Assembly: GCA_012842085.1 (NCBI GenBank)
Contig: DUTM01000011.1
Span: 1 to 64,000 of the forward strand
Direction: 5' to 3'
Source of the DNA: Mycobacteriales bacterium
Lineage (GTDB): Bacteria; Actinomycetota; Actinomycetes; Mycobacteriales; Mycobacteriaceae
DNA: 64,000 nt
Shown here: positions 25,884-34,830 of the stretch, in pieces
Position numbering within the stretch: the first letter of the stretch is position 1
Layout of the letters: each line of letters starts with the position of its first letter
Made by a program: the position numbers and the translations under genes
The notes under the pieces: generated by a model
Databases searched by the model: none
What the model was told of the DNA's origin: nothing
The model's input: only the letters and a program-made list of their open reading frames with translations

Positions 25884-26606
25884 GTGAGCGAGACTCGTGC
25901 AGATGGTGCAGAAAAGAATTTGCATCTCGGCAAGCATCGCGCGCCGGTTAAGCCTATTTCTGGCGGAACTGTTGCGGTTGCCCTTGCGACTGGCGCAATG
26001 GCCACGGCTGGCGTCACCACTGCTCTCGCTGCTGAAACTTCCAGCAACGTCCGGAGTGAATCTGTTGAACTTGCCGGCAGCATTGTTGGTGAAGATTCCT
26101 CCCTTACTCCTGTTGTCGTAAACGTTCAGGATCAATCCTGGAACGGCTTCTCTAGCCAGATGCAGGTTGCCAATGCAGCTAAAGCACGTCGTGCCGCTGC
26201 TGATCTGGCTTCCCGCCAGCCTACTGTCGTACTTCCCGCAGTCGGCATCATGACTTCTGGTTTTGGCCCTCGTTGGGGAACTTTCCACGGCGGCATTGAT
26301 ATTGCTAACGCTCCCAACACCCCCATCCACGCCATTGCTGACGGCGTAGTTATTGAGGCTGGCCCCGCCGCTGGATACGGCAACTGGGTGCGCGTGCGCC
26401 ACAACAACGGTGCCATCTCCGTCTACGGCCACATGTACAACATCTACGTCTCCGCTGGAGAAAAGGTGAAGGCCGGACAAACCATCGCTGGTATGGGTTC
26501 CGCAGGGTTCTCTACTGGCACCCACTTGCACTTCGAAATCTGGCCTGACGGCAAGCGTAAAGTTGATCCTCTACAGTGGCTCGCCCGCTTCGGACTGCAC
26601 TTCTAG
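25884..26606 (+). CDS. Secreted M23-family peptidase
   Basis: Wall hydrolase of the LytM/M23 zinc endopeptidase family, expected to cut peptidoglycan cross-links. An N-terminal export signal (TVAVALATGAMATAGVTTAL, about residues 29-48) is followed by a linker and the M23 domain. Zinc ligands are visible in FHGGIDIANA (HxxxD) and THLHFEIWP (HxH). ISVYGHMYNIYVSAGEKV holds the third conserved His. I start at the GTG at 25884, 6 nt after AGAGG; a TTG two codons earlier is possible. It sits beside uvrD1 as Rv0950c does. The ligands are complete, so it is probably active. Confidence 0.9.
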   Translation: MSETRADGAEKNLHLGKHRAPVKPISGGTVAVALATGAMATAGVTTALAAETSSNVRSESVELAGSIVGEDSSLTPVVVNVQDQSWNGFSSQMQVANAAKARRAAADLASRQPTVVLPAVGIMTSGFGPRWGTFHGGIDIANAPNTPIHAIADGVVIEAGPAAGYGNWVRVRHNNGAISVYGHMYNIYVSAGEKVKAGQTIAGMGSAGFSTGTHLHFEIWPDGKRKVDPLQWLARFGLHF

Positions 26607-26630
26607 GATTCAACCGCATAAAAGCATAAA

Positions 26631-26658
26631 TAATGAGGAGTCGTTTGACTCCTCATTA
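26631..26658. terminator. Terminator between M23 gene and uvrD1
   Basis: TAATGAGGAGTC and GACTCCTCATTA form a 12-bp perfect stem with a GTTT loop. It lies between two convergent genes, with A-rich sequence on the left and a T-rich stretch on the right. Confidence 0.85.
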
Positions 26659-26693
26659 ATCATTTAGGGGAACTTCTAAATCTTCCCCAACTT

Positions 26694-29282
26694 TTACAGC
26701 TTCTCCATCGGAACGCTTCCGATCAGCATCAGTCGCACAACACCTGCTGAGCCGAAATCAATGGTTGCAGTTGCTTTGATACCGCTCCCACTAACTTCCA
26801 GCACCTTTCCAAGGCCATACTTGTCGTGCACTACTCGATCACCCGGATCCAACACTAAAGCTGGCTTCTTCATGGAGCTGCCGGATGTGCGAGGACTCTT
26901 GTTGGAAAACGCGCTGCTTGCACTACCCCACCGCTTCTGCACATCCCCATAGCGACCACTACCGCCGTGGCTCTTGCGGGAACCACCCCAAGATTTGTTG
27001 TCCCAAGAACGACGGGACGATCCATATGAATAGAAGTCATCGTCATCCTCACCCGCAAATACGGGTTCTTCCCGCAACACATCTATGAGCTCGTCCGGAA
27101 TCTCGTCTAAGAACCGCGATTGCGGCTGCGACTGGGGTTGCCCCCAGCTGGATCGCACAACGGTACGGCTTAAATAGAGTTTCTGCTGTGCACGCGTGAT
27201 CCCCACATAAGCGAGCCGTCTTTCTTCGGCCAGCTCTTCGGGATCCCCCAGGGAACGCATGTGCGGGAATTGTCCATCTTCCCACCCAGTAACAAAGACA
27301 ACGGGGAACTCGAGTCCTTTCGCAGAGTGCAGCGTCATAAGAGTGATGACGCCCTCCCCTTCGTCAGGGATCTGGTCGGTGTCAGCGACCAACGACACCC
27401 GCTCCAGGAAGGCTGCAAGCGAACCTGGTTCCGCTAAACCCTCCGTGCCTTCTTCAGCGGTTTGGGTATCCAGTTCGGTATCTTCATCTTCTGTATTGGC
27501 GTGCAAGCTGTCCGCCAAGGCACGTAGTGAAGCGGCATCGGCAGAGAATTCGTGTGCCACCGATACCAATTCATGAATATTGTCCAGTCGGGACTGATCC
27601 TGTGGATCGTTGGAGCCTTTTAGCTTGTCTCCATAGCCAGACTTTTCAATGACGGCTTCAACTATTTCCCCAAGATCCGGTACCGAATCTTCACCCGCAC
27701 TATGGCCATTACCTGCTAGCTGTTCGCGCAATTCGTTAATAAGCTTCACAAAACTGCGAATCGAATTTTCCGCCCTGGTATTGAGGAACGGCACCTCGCC
27801 CTTCACAGCAACCTGCAGCGCATCCCAGAACGAAACATTGTTTTGTTCCGCATAGACCGACACACAGCTTTGGGCTCGATCACCGATTCCGCGCCGCGGG
27901 GTGTTAATAATTCTCCGCATACTGACGGTATCGTCTGGGTTCTCCAAAACTCGCAGATAAGCCACAATATCGCGGACTTCGGCGCGTTCGTAGAACCGTG
28001 TTCCTCCGACAACTTTGTAGGGCAATCCGGTACGGATGAAAGCGTCTTCCACTGGCCGGGAGCCGTTATTTGTGCGGTAAAAAACTGCGATGTCTGAATA
28101 CTTGATGTCTTTATCGGAAAGCTTGTCTATCTCTTCCGCGATGAACCGAGCTTCATCATGCTCATTATCGGCGACATAAAGGCCAATAAGAGCACCGTCA
28201 CCAGCTGCCGTCCACAACTTCTTTTTGCGGCGGTCCTCGTTGTGGTCAATAACAGCGTTGGCGGCAGACAGAATGTTCTGCGTCGAACGGTAGTTTTGTT
28301 CCAACAGGATAGTTTTGGCGTTCGTAAAATCCCGTTCGAATTCCACAATATTGCGAATAGTTGCGCCGCGGAAAGCATAAATAGACTGGTCAGCGTCTCC
28401 CACCACACACAATTCAGCGGGTGGAATATCGTTGGAGCCGTCCCCTACCAACGCTTTAATGAGCCGATACTGGGCATGGTTGGTGTCTTGATACTCGTCC
28501 ACCAGTACATGCCGGAAACGACGCTGGTAATACTCGGCGATAGCTGGATGGGAAGTAAGGAGGGTGACGGTTTCCACAATTAGGTCATCGAAGTCGAAGG
28601 CGTTAGCTGCTCGCAGTCGAACCTGGTATTCCGCATAAACCTCCGCCATGGTTTTGTCCGGATGTCCGGGACGCACATCCTCCGCTGCATCCGCCGGCTC
28701 GATAAGTTCGTTTTTCCAGTGAGAGATGCGATTAGCCAATGCTCGGGGCGCGAATTTCTTGCTGTCCAGGTTCATATCCTGGGCAATCATTTTCAGCAGG
28801 CGGCGCGAGTCGTCGGAATCATAAATAGTGAAGTTGCTATTGACCTCACCCAAGTGGGCAGACTGCGCCCGCAATATCCGGACACACATGGAGTGGAATG
28901 TCGACACCCACATATAGTCGGCTTCTTTACCAACGGTTTTGGCGACTCTCTCCCGCATCTCAGCGGCGGCTTTGTTGGTAAATGTAATAGCCAGAATTTG
29001 GGAGGCTCGAATCGGTTGAGTGGCCAATACGTAAGCGATGCGACGCGTCAGCACGGTCGTCTTGCCCGACCCTGCACCCGCCACAATAAGCAAGGGGGTG
29101 CCACTATGTTGGACGGCTTCCCGCTGCTGAGGGTTGAGGTCCTCTAAAAGAGCGGCAGGATCAGCCTTTTTCCGGCCGGGAGCAGCTGGAACCTCGGGGG
29201 ATGGGGCAACCTCAAAGAGACCGTCCGGAGAGTTTGGAGAGTCGTGCATTGTGTCGCCTTTGGAAAAATTATTATCGCTCAT
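26694..29282 (-). CDS. uvrD1: UvrD/PcrA-type SF1 DNA helicase (UvrD1)
   Basis: An 862-aa 3'-5' helicase for nucleotide-excision repair and replication-fork upkeep. Walker A is VAGAGSGKTTVLTRR; motif Ia is ITFTNKAAAEMRERV; the DExx box is VDEYQDTN; VVGDADQSIYAFRGA is motif III; TLMTLHSAKGLEF and VGITRAQQKLYLSRT are motifs V and VI. The C-terminus resembles the mycobacterial UvrD1 tail that contacts Ku and RNA polymerase. The ATG at 29282 is preceded by TTAGAT at 6 nt (possible leaderless start). An ATG 11 codons later has AAAGG ahead and is an alternative. Confidence 0.95.
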   Translation of the reverse strand: MSDNNFSKGDTMHDSPNSPDGLFEVAPSPEVPAAPGRKKADPAALLEDLNPQQREAVQHSGTPLLIVAGAGSGKTTVLTRRIAYVLATQPIRASQILAITFTNKAAAEMRERVAKTVGKEADYMWVSTFHSMCVRILRAQSAHLGEVNSNFTIYDSDDSRRLLKMIAQDMNLDSKKFAPRALANRISHWKNELIEPADAAEDVRPGHPDKTMAEVYAEYQVRLRAANAFDFDDLIVETVTLLTSHPAIAEYYQRRFRHVLVDEYQDTNHAQYRLIKALVGDGSNDIPPAELCVVGDADQSIYAFRGATIRNIVEFERDFTNAKTILLEQNYRSTQNILSAANAVIDHNEDRRKKKLWTAAGDGALIGLYVADNEHDEARFIAEEIDKLSDKDIKYSDIAVFYRTNNGSRPVEDAFIRTGLPYKVVGGTRFYERAEVRDIVAYLRVLENPDDTVSMRRIINTPRRGIGDRAQSCVSVYAEQNNVSFWDALQVAVKGEVPFLNTRAENSIRSFVKLINELREQLAGNGHSAGEDSVPDLGEIVEAVIEKSGYGDKLKGSNDPQDQSRLDNIHELVSVAHEFSADAASLRALADSLHANTEDEDTELDTQTAEEGTEGLAEPGSLAAFLERVSLVADTDQIPDEGEGVITLMTLHSAKGLEFPVVFVTGWEDGQFPHMRSLGDPEELAEERRLAYVGITRAQQKLYLSRTVVRSSWGQPQSQPQSRFLDEIPDELIDVLREEPVFAGEDDDDFYSYGSSRRSWDNKSWGGSRKSHGGSGRYGDVQKRWGSASSAFSNKSPRTSGSSMKKPALVLDPGDRVVHDKYGLGKVLEVSGSGIKATATIDFGSAGVVRLMLIGSVPMEKL

Positions 29283-29372
29283 ATCGCTATCTAATGTACT
29301 GGAATGTGTGTCGCACTATACCAACCGGTTGTGACAGGCCACGAAGTTAAGGTTCGTGGAATAATAGTGGCC

Positions 29373-29702
29373 ATGGCTGATCTTAAATCTAACTCTGATG
29401 ACTCTACTTCCCCCGCAGCACCCCAAGATGGTGATCCTACAGGTACTGACGACGCTCTTAGTGCTGCTCAGATTAATGAGTTGCGGCTCGAAATTGACCG
29501 TCTAGATAAAGAAATCTTGGAAGCAATTCAACGACGGACAGAAATTTCGCAACTTATTGGGAAGACCCGAAAAAAGAGCGGTGGTCCCCGTTTAGTGCAC
29601 AATCGGGAACTAAAAGTTATCGAGCGATTTAATCCTCTCGGAAAAGAAGGCCACCAGTTGGCACTTTTGCTTCTGCGCCTTGGCCGCGGGCCACTCGGCT
29701 AA
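29373..29702 (+). CDS. Chorismate mutase (AroQ delta, Rv0948c type)
   Basis: Converts chorismate to prephenate for Phe and Tyr synthesis. In mycobacteria this small cytosolic enzyme is activated by complex formation with DAHP synthase AroG. The core LRLEIDRLDKEILEAIQRR, TEISQLIGKTRKKSGGPR and VHNRELKVIERF match the AroQ helix bundle, and the C-terminal LLLLRLGRGPLG matches the AroG-contacting tail of Rv0948c. The ATG at 29373 is preferred: AATAAT lies 7 nt upstream, suggesting a leaderless transcript. About 109 aa. It is divergent from uvrD1. Confidence 0.9.
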   Translation: MADLKSNSDDSTSPAAPQDGDPTGTDDALSAAQINELRLEIDRLDKEILEAIQRRTEISQLIGKTRKKSGGPRLVHNRELKVIERFNPLGKEGHQLALLLLRLGRGPLG

Positions 29703-29782
29703 TAGATTTAAGCATGTAACCTAGTTCTGTTTCGATCAAGATAAACCTACTATCCCGGACCCTACAGATATGGAGATAAGCC

Positions 29783-31516
29783 ATGGCTGGCTCTGCACCC
29801 ATTGACATCACCACCACCGATGCTTGGAAAGACCTACAGACCCACTTCCAAGACGTAAAAGATCTACACCTTCGCGAGATCTTCCAGGAGGATCCGCAAC
29901 GCGGCACCGAACTGGTTTACCGGGTTGGCAACCTTACTGTCGATCTGTCTAAAAACCGCATTACCCGCGAAACGATCGACAAACTGGTGGCAGTCGCAGA
30001 GGCAGCAGATGTCCCCGGCAAGCGGGAAGCGATGTTCACCGGTGAGCACATTAACTGCACCGAGGATCGCGCCGTACTCCACACGGCTTTGCGCCTCCCC
30101 CGCGAAACTGAACTTATTGTTGAGGGGCAAGATGTAGTCGGCGATGTCCACGAAGTGCTTGACCGGATGCATGTCTTCACGGACAAGCTGCGCAGCGGCG
30201 AGTGGAAGGGCTACACCGGGAAAAAGATTAAGACCGTCGTCAACATTGGTATCGGCGGCTCCGATCTGGGCCCTGTCATGGTTGACCTGGCTCTGCGGCA
30301 CTATGCAGATAGTGATATCAGCGCCCGCTATGTCTCCAACGTTGACCCGGCAGATATGGTCGCTAAGACCGCCGACCTCAACCCCGAAGAAACCCTCTTC
30401 ATCGTCGCCTCCAAGACTTTCACCACCCAGGAAACCATGACCAACGCGGCTGCTGCCCGGCGCTGGCTAGTTGCGGGACTGGCAGACATTACTGGAGACG
30501 AAGTTTCCGAGGACGCTATCGCCAAACACTTCGTAGCAGTCTCCACTAACCACGAAAAGGTCGCCGAGTTCGGTATCGACACCAACAACATGTTCCCCTT
30601 CTGGGACTGGGTGGGTGGACGCTACTCCGTCGATTCCGCTATCGGACTTTCTGTTATGGCGGTTGTGGGATACTCCACCTTTATGCGTTTCCTGGAGGGC
30701 TTCCACGTAATGGACGAGCACTTCCGCAGCGCTCCGCTTGCCGAAAACGTCCCCGTCCTAATGGGCATGTTGGGGGTGTGGTACTCCGACTCCACTCTCT
30801 TCGATGCTGACTCCAAAGCGGTACTCCCCTACGTGCAGGATCTCAGCCGTTTCCCGGCCTACCTGCAGCAGCTCACCATGGAGTCGAACGGCAAGTCCGT
30901 CCGCACCGATGGCACTCCCGTCACCGTCTCCACCGGCGAAATCTACTGGGGTGAACCGGGCACCAACGGACAGCACGCCTTCTACCAGCTTCTCCACCAG
31001 GGCACCCGCCTGGTGCCAGCCGATTTTATTGCAGTGGCAGAACCACTTGATGACCTCCCCACTGCAGACGGCTCCGGCTCCATGCACGATCTGCTCATGA
31101 GCAACTTCTTCGCTCAGACAAAAGTGCTTGCTTTTGGCAAGACCGAAGCGGAGATTGCCGCTGAAGGTACTCCGGTAGACATTGTGAACCATAAGGTTAT
31201 GCCGGGTAACCGTCCCACCACTTCCATTCTGGCCGACAGTCTCACCCCCGAGGTTGTGGGCTCCCTCATCGCCCTTTACGAACACATTGTTTTTGTTCAG
31301 GGCATGGTTTATGCCGTCAACCCCTACGACCAGTGGGGCGTTGAGCTGGGCAAGAAGCAAGCTGGCGACCTTCTCCCATACATCACCGGGGAGACTGAAC
31401 TTCCCTCCGATGCGGGTGACGATGCTGCTGGCACCACCCCTGCTGGTGTCGATTCCTCCACCTCGCACCTCATTGGCTTGTACCGCAAAATGCGGGAGGC
31501 TGGTGGCGATAAATAA
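29783..31516 (+). CDS. pgi: Glucose-6-phosphate isomerase
   Basis: Interconverts glucose-6-phosphate and fructose-6-phosphate. Family signatures are present: [39 protein letters not shown] and the catalytic stretch [18 protein letters not shown] with Glu and His, then GKKQAGDLL. 577 aa is a little above the usual 550, mostly from C-terminal residues rich in Asp, Ala and Thr. GGAG precedes the ATG. It lies downstream of chorismate mutase, as in M. tuberculosis. Confidence 0.96.
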   Translation: MAGSAPIDITTTDAWKDLQTHFQDVKDLHLREIFQEDPQRGTELVYRVGNLTVDLSKNRITRETIDKLVAVAEAADVPGKREAMFTGEHINCTEDRAVLHTALRLPRETELIVEGQDVVGDVHEVLDRMHVFTDKLRSGEWKGYTGKKIKTVVNIGIGGSDLGPVMVDLALRHYADSDISARYVSNVDPADMVAKTADLNPEETLFIVASKTFTTQETMTNAAAARRWLVAGLADITGDEVSEDAIAKHFVAVSTNHEKVAEFGIDTNNMFPFWDWVGGRYSVDSAIGLSVMAVVGYSTFMRFLEGFHVMDEHFRSAPLAENVPVLMGMLGVWYSDSTLFDADSKAVLPYVQDLSRFPAYLQQLTMESNGKSVRTDGTPVTVSTGEIYWGEPGTNGQHAFYQLLHQGTRLVPADFIAVAEPLDDLPTADGSGSMHDLLMSNFFAQTKVLAFGKTEAEIAAEGTPVDIVNHKVMPGNRPTTSILADSLTPEVVGSLIALYEHIVFVQGMVYAVNPYDQWGVELGKKQAGDLLPYITGETELPSDAGDDAAGTTPAGVDSSTSHLIGLYRKMREAGGDK

Positions 31517-31573
31517 CCCCCTTGACCCGAAAGTCTCACTAAACTGTGGAATAAGCTACCAAAGGAATTAAGC

Positions 31574-32329
31574 ATGACTTTGAAACTTGATGACGTAACT
31601 CTTGCTTACCGCATCGCTGCTGGTGCGGGCGCCATTCTGAAAGGTATTCGCTCCGGTGGATTAGTTCGTGGAAAAGAACTTGGTGCATGTGGTGACGAGC
31701 TTGCTCAGACCTGGATTGCTACAGTTCTGAAAGAGCATCGCCCCGATGATGGTGTGCTCTCCGAAGAGGCCCCCGACGATCCCGAAGAACGACTTAAACA
31801 CGACCGCGTGTGGATTATCGACCCTCTCGATGGAACGCGGGAATTTTCCACTGGCCGCCTGGACTGGGCTGTGCATGTTTCTCTCGTGGAAAACAACACT
31901 CCTGTCGCTGCCGCTGTAGCTATGCCGGATGCTCACCGAGTGTGGCGCTCCGACAACGTGCGCGCGGTTGGCGGCCCCTTGTCTAACAAGATTGCAGTCT
32001 CCCGCACCCGTCCTGCCGCCTGCTCCGACTACGTAGCAGAAAAACTTGACGCGGAGCTCGTACCGATGGGGTCGGCTGGCGCCAAGAGCATGTCGGTGCT
32101 GCTGGGTGACGCCGATGCCTACATTCACTCGGGTGGACAGCATGAATGGGACTCGGCTGCACCAGTGGGTGTGTGCCAGGCTGCGGGACTGCACTGTTCA
32201 CGTCTTGACGGTTCACCCCTGGTCTACAACCAGGAAGACACCTGGCTGCCGGACCTTGTTATTTGCCGCAAAGAAATTGCTGGCGACATTCTTAAAGCTG
32301 TTGCAGAATTCGAGGCTAACGAAGCATGA
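31574..32329 (+). CDS. cysQ: 3'(2'),5'-bisphosphate nucleotidase (CysQ-like, inositol-phosphatase fold)
   Basis: Mg-dependent phosphatase that probably removes pAp made in sulfate assimilation; related inositol or fructose phosphatases use the same fold. Metal ligands are seen in [19 protein letters not shown] (the DPxDGTxxF motif) and [10 protein letters not shown]. 251 aa fits CysQ. Its stop codon overlaps the thyA start by 4 bp (ATGA at 32326-32329), so it is coupled with thyA. Corynebacteria, as I recall, have cysQ, thyA and folA together as here. Exact substrate preference cannot be read. Confidence 0.87.
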   Translation: MTLKLDDVTLAYRIAAGAGAILKGIRSGGLVRGKELGACGDELAQTWIATVLKEHRPDDGVLSEEAPDDPEERLKHDRVWIIDPLDGTREFSTGRLDWAVHVSLVENNTPVAAAVAMPDAHRVWRSDNVRAVGGPLSNKIAVSRTRPAACSDYVAEKLDAELVPMGSAGAKSMSVLLGDADAYIHSGGQHEWDSAAPVGVCQAAGLHCSRLDGSPLVYNQEDTWLPDLVICRKEIAGDILKAVAEFEANEA

Positions 32330-33123
32330 TTCCAACGCCCTACGAAGACCTTCTTCGTCACGTTCTTGAGCATGGGACTCCAAAAGATGACCGTACTGGA
32401 ACCGGTACGAGGAGCGTCTTTGGGGCGCAGCTGCGTTACGACCTTAGTGAAGGTTTTCCCCTCATCACGACCAAGCGCGTCCACCTGAAGTCCATCATTT
32501 ATGAGCTGTTGTGGTTCCTGCAAGGAAACACCAACGCTAAATGGCTGCAGGAAAGAGGGGTAACCATTTGGGATGAGTGGGCCGCTGAGGACGGCGACTT
32601 GGGTCCGGTTTACGGTGCTCAGTGGCGCTCTTGGCCCGCCCCCAATGAGGAGACCATTGACCAGATAAGCGCCGCCCTGGATCTTATTAAGAATGATCCT
32701 GATTCGCGCCGCATTATTGTGTCGGCTTGGAACGTGTCGGAGCTTCCCAAGATGGCTCTCTACCCGTGCCATGCTTTTTTCCAGTTCTATGTAGCTGACG
32801 GGAAGCTAAGCTGCCAGCTGTACCAGCGCTCGGCGGATCTTTTCCTTGGTGTGCCTTTTAATATTGCAAGCTATGCCCTGCTCACTCATATGATGGCGCA
32901 GCAGGCCGGTCTCGAGGTCGGGGACTTTATTTGGACTGGCGGGGATTGCCACATCTACAACAATCATGTGGAGCAGGTGACGGAGCAGCTGTCGCGCGAG
33001 CCGTACCCCTACCCGACTCTCAAACTGCATAAGGCAGACAGTATTTTCGACTACGAGTTCGACGATATCGAGGTTGTGGATTACCAGCACCACCCCACTA
33101 TTAAGGCGCCGGTCGCTGTTTAA
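32326..33123 (+). CDS. thyA: Thymidylate synthase
   Basis: Methylates dUMP to dTMP using methylene-THF, releasing dihydrofolate. The catalytic cysteine is in [13 protein letters not shown]; other signatures are [19 protein letters not shown] and GDCHIYNNH. The dUMP phosphate-binding Arg lies in [12 protein letters not shown] and in [11 protein letters not shown]. 265 aa is the short bacterial form. It overlaps cysQ by 4 bp at its start and folA by 1 bp at its end, so three genes are translated as a unit. Confidence 0.97.
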   Translation: MIPTPYEDLLRHVLEHGTPKDDRTGTGTRSVFGAQLRYDLSEGFPLITTKRVHLKSIIYELLWFLQGNTNAKWLQERGVTIWDEWAAEDGDLGPVYGAQWRSWPAPNEETIDQISAALDLIKNDPDSRRIIVSAWNVSELPKMALYPCHAFFQFYVADGKLSCQLYQRSADLFLGVPFNIASYALLTHMMAQQAGLEVGDFIWTGGDCHIYNNHVEQVTEQLSREPYPYPTLKLHKADSIFDYEFDDIEVVDYQHHPTIKAPVAV

Positions 33124-33635
33124 TGATGTTGGGAATGATTTGGGCACAGTCCCAAGATGGCTGGATTGGGCGAGATGGAGCTATGCCCTGGCATGTTCCG
33201 GAGGATCTACGCCATTTTAAGGAAGTAACGCTGTCCCATCCTGTCATTATGGGTCGACGCACCTGGGATTCCCTTAATCCTCGGTTTCGGCCGCTTCCAG
33301 GGCGGACCAATATTGTGCTGACGCGCTCTCAAGACTGGGCGGCTGACGGTGCAGTGGTTGTGCATTCGGCCGAAGAGGCCTTAGCTGCGGTTGCTGATGC
33401 TGAGTCTGCGTGGGTGATGGGTGGCTCCCATATTTATGACCTGTTTCTGCCCTATGCGGATCGCTGTGAAGTTACTGAGCTGGATATACAAGTGCCCGAT
33501 GGAGACACACCAGCTCCGAGCCTGTCTGAGCTTGAGTGGGAGCAAGTATCTGCGGAGCCTTGGCACACGTCTCGAAGTGGAATTCGCTATCGGTTCACCG
33601 CCTACCAACGGCCCCATAGCTTAAACTCCAGGTGA
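33123..33635 (+). CDS. folA: Dihydrofolate reductase
   Basis: Regenerates tetrahydrofolate after ThyA. The protein shows MIWAQSQDGWIGRDGAMPWH, with the substrate-binding acidic residue in EDLRHFKEVT, then PVIMGRRTWDSL and WVMGGSHIYDLFLPYADR. 170 aa is typical. Its ATG overlaps the thyA stop (TAATG). A second ATG follows immediately. It is the product of the reaction partner gene, which explains the tight linkage. Confidence 0.96.
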   Translation: MMLGMIWAQSQDGWIGRDGAMPWHVPEDLRHFKEVTLSHPVIMGRRTWDSLNPRFRPLPGRTNIVLTRSQDWAADGAVVVHSAEEALAAVADAESAWVMGGSHIYDLFLPYADRCEVTELDIQVPDGDTPAPSLSELEWEQVSAEPWHTSRSGIRYRFTAYQRPHSLNSR

Positions 33636-34073
33636 ACTGCAAGTTACCTACAGTGAGCAATCCCATATATCTTGAATGATAATAGTCACAATTCACCTTT
33701 GGCAACAGTGACAACTTTGTGATTTAATCGATTTAATACACGGGTTCAATTTACAGTTTTTGTTTATCTGTAACTTATAACCACCCGCTTTTTGTTAAAC
33801 TATATTTTTTTATTATATTGCTGGATATTCAATCTGAACTGCACTTTTAGGCAAATAACCTGGCAAACTAGCTCGATTAAGAAGGTTTACACCATTCTTT
33901 TTTCTCAGTTTTCTCATAATAATCGGAAATAAACACGAAAAAGTAAGCGCGATTTCGCCGTATTTTTACACGATTTTCCCCATTTTGAGAGGTTTTGAAA
34001 GCCACAAAAATAGGTGTTTACTAGGCATGTAAGCCTCCAAACCGGAGTTATTGTTTTCAAGGAGTTCCCTGTA
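33636..34073. promoter_or_regulatory. AT-rich control region upstream of the porin genes
   Basis: 438 bp without a gene, much richer in A and T than the flanking genes. A plausible promoter is TTGTTA (from about 33794), 16 nt, then TATATT. The 17-mer TCTGAACTGCACTTTTA (33833-33849) matches the M23 upstream region. TTCTCATAAT (33911-33920) and AAATAAACAC (33927-33936) recur upstream of rpfA. GTAAC-TT-ATAAC lies at 33770-33781. An AGGC-ATGTA-GCCT-like hairpin and AAGGAG precede the first porin ATG. Such AT-rich tracts are also typical targets of Lsr2-type silencers. Confidence 0.5.
33833..33849 (+). repeat. 17-bp motif shared with the M23 peptidase upstream region
   Basis: TCTGAACTGCACTTTTA, identical to 25685-25701. 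It lies 225 bp upstream of the first porin start and on the same strand. Confidence 0.7.
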
Positions 34074-34781
34074 ATGAAGCTTCGTCGCGTAGCTGCTTCC
34101 GCCATTGCCACAATGACCCTAGCTGCAACTCTCGCTGGCACTGCCGCTGCTGTCCCCGTCCACAAGGCCGGTGCAAACTACACCACCACGACTGAAGATG
34201 GTCTCACCCTGACCATTAAGCGTACGGCCGAACAATTCGACGTGAAGCTACCCGATAACCTTTCCATCTTCTCCCACCAGACTTTCCTCGACACCAAGGG
34301 TGTCGCCACCATCAAGGGTGCTAAGGGCAAAGATGTTGATGCTCACATCATGATTGGTTACCAGATCGGCTGCATGGTTGACGTCTCCGACGGTGTTACC
34401 CTCGTGTACCGCGCACCCCGCCTGTCCACTGGAGTCGAACTGGAGAACTCCTTGAATGGCACACCTACAGTCGGCTTCGGCGAAAAAAGCGCAGAAGTCG
34501 GTGGTATTGGAGCCACCAGTACTCTCCGACCCAACGCTGGTTTAGAGGTACCTCTCGGCCTCGACGCCATGTTCACTGTTCGCCCGGGGCAAATCCTGAC
34601 CTTCCTGGTTGCAGAAAAAGATATTAAAGGAAATAAGGGCGCTCTTCGCTACGTTGGTGAGCCCATCAATATCGACGGCTGCTTCGGCTTCGCATCTGTC
34701 CGTTCCTTCGTCACTCTTTGGACCAAAGCACCTATTGAAGATTCCAAGATCACCACTTGGGGTAGAGTCACTCGCTTCTAA
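34074..34781 (+). CDS. MspA-family porin subunit 1
   Basis: A 235-aa secreted protein expected to form an outer-membrane (mycomembrane) channel. The signal peptide MKLRRVAASAIATMTLAATL ends at AAA near residue 26. The mature part has TTTTEDGLTLTIKRTAEQFD, then MIGYQIGCMVDVSDG and, near the end, INIDGCFGFASVRSFVTL and TTWG. These match the Nocardia/Rhodococcus NfpA/NfpB branch of MspA porins. Two cysteines (about C100 and C203) probably form a disulfide. AAGGAG precedes the ATG at 34074. It is the first of three consecutive MspA-like genes. Nfp porins are hetero-oligomers, so a mixed channel is possible. Confidence 0.85.
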   Translation: MKLRRVAASAIATMTLAATLAGTAAAVPVHKAGANYTTTTEDGLTLTIKRTAEQFDVKLPDNLSIFSHQTFLDTKGVATIKGAKGKDVDAHIMIGYQIGCMVDVSDGVTLVYRAPRLSTGVELENSLNGTPTVGFGEKSAEVGGIGATSTLRPNAGLEVPLGLDAMFTVRPGQILTFLVAEKDIKGNKGALRYVGEPINIDGCFGFASVRSFVTLWTKAPIEDSKITTWGRVTRF

Positions 34782-34830
34782 TCGAGTTGCTCCCCAGTCT
34801 CCCATTGGTATCTAGTCATTGGATCCTCAC

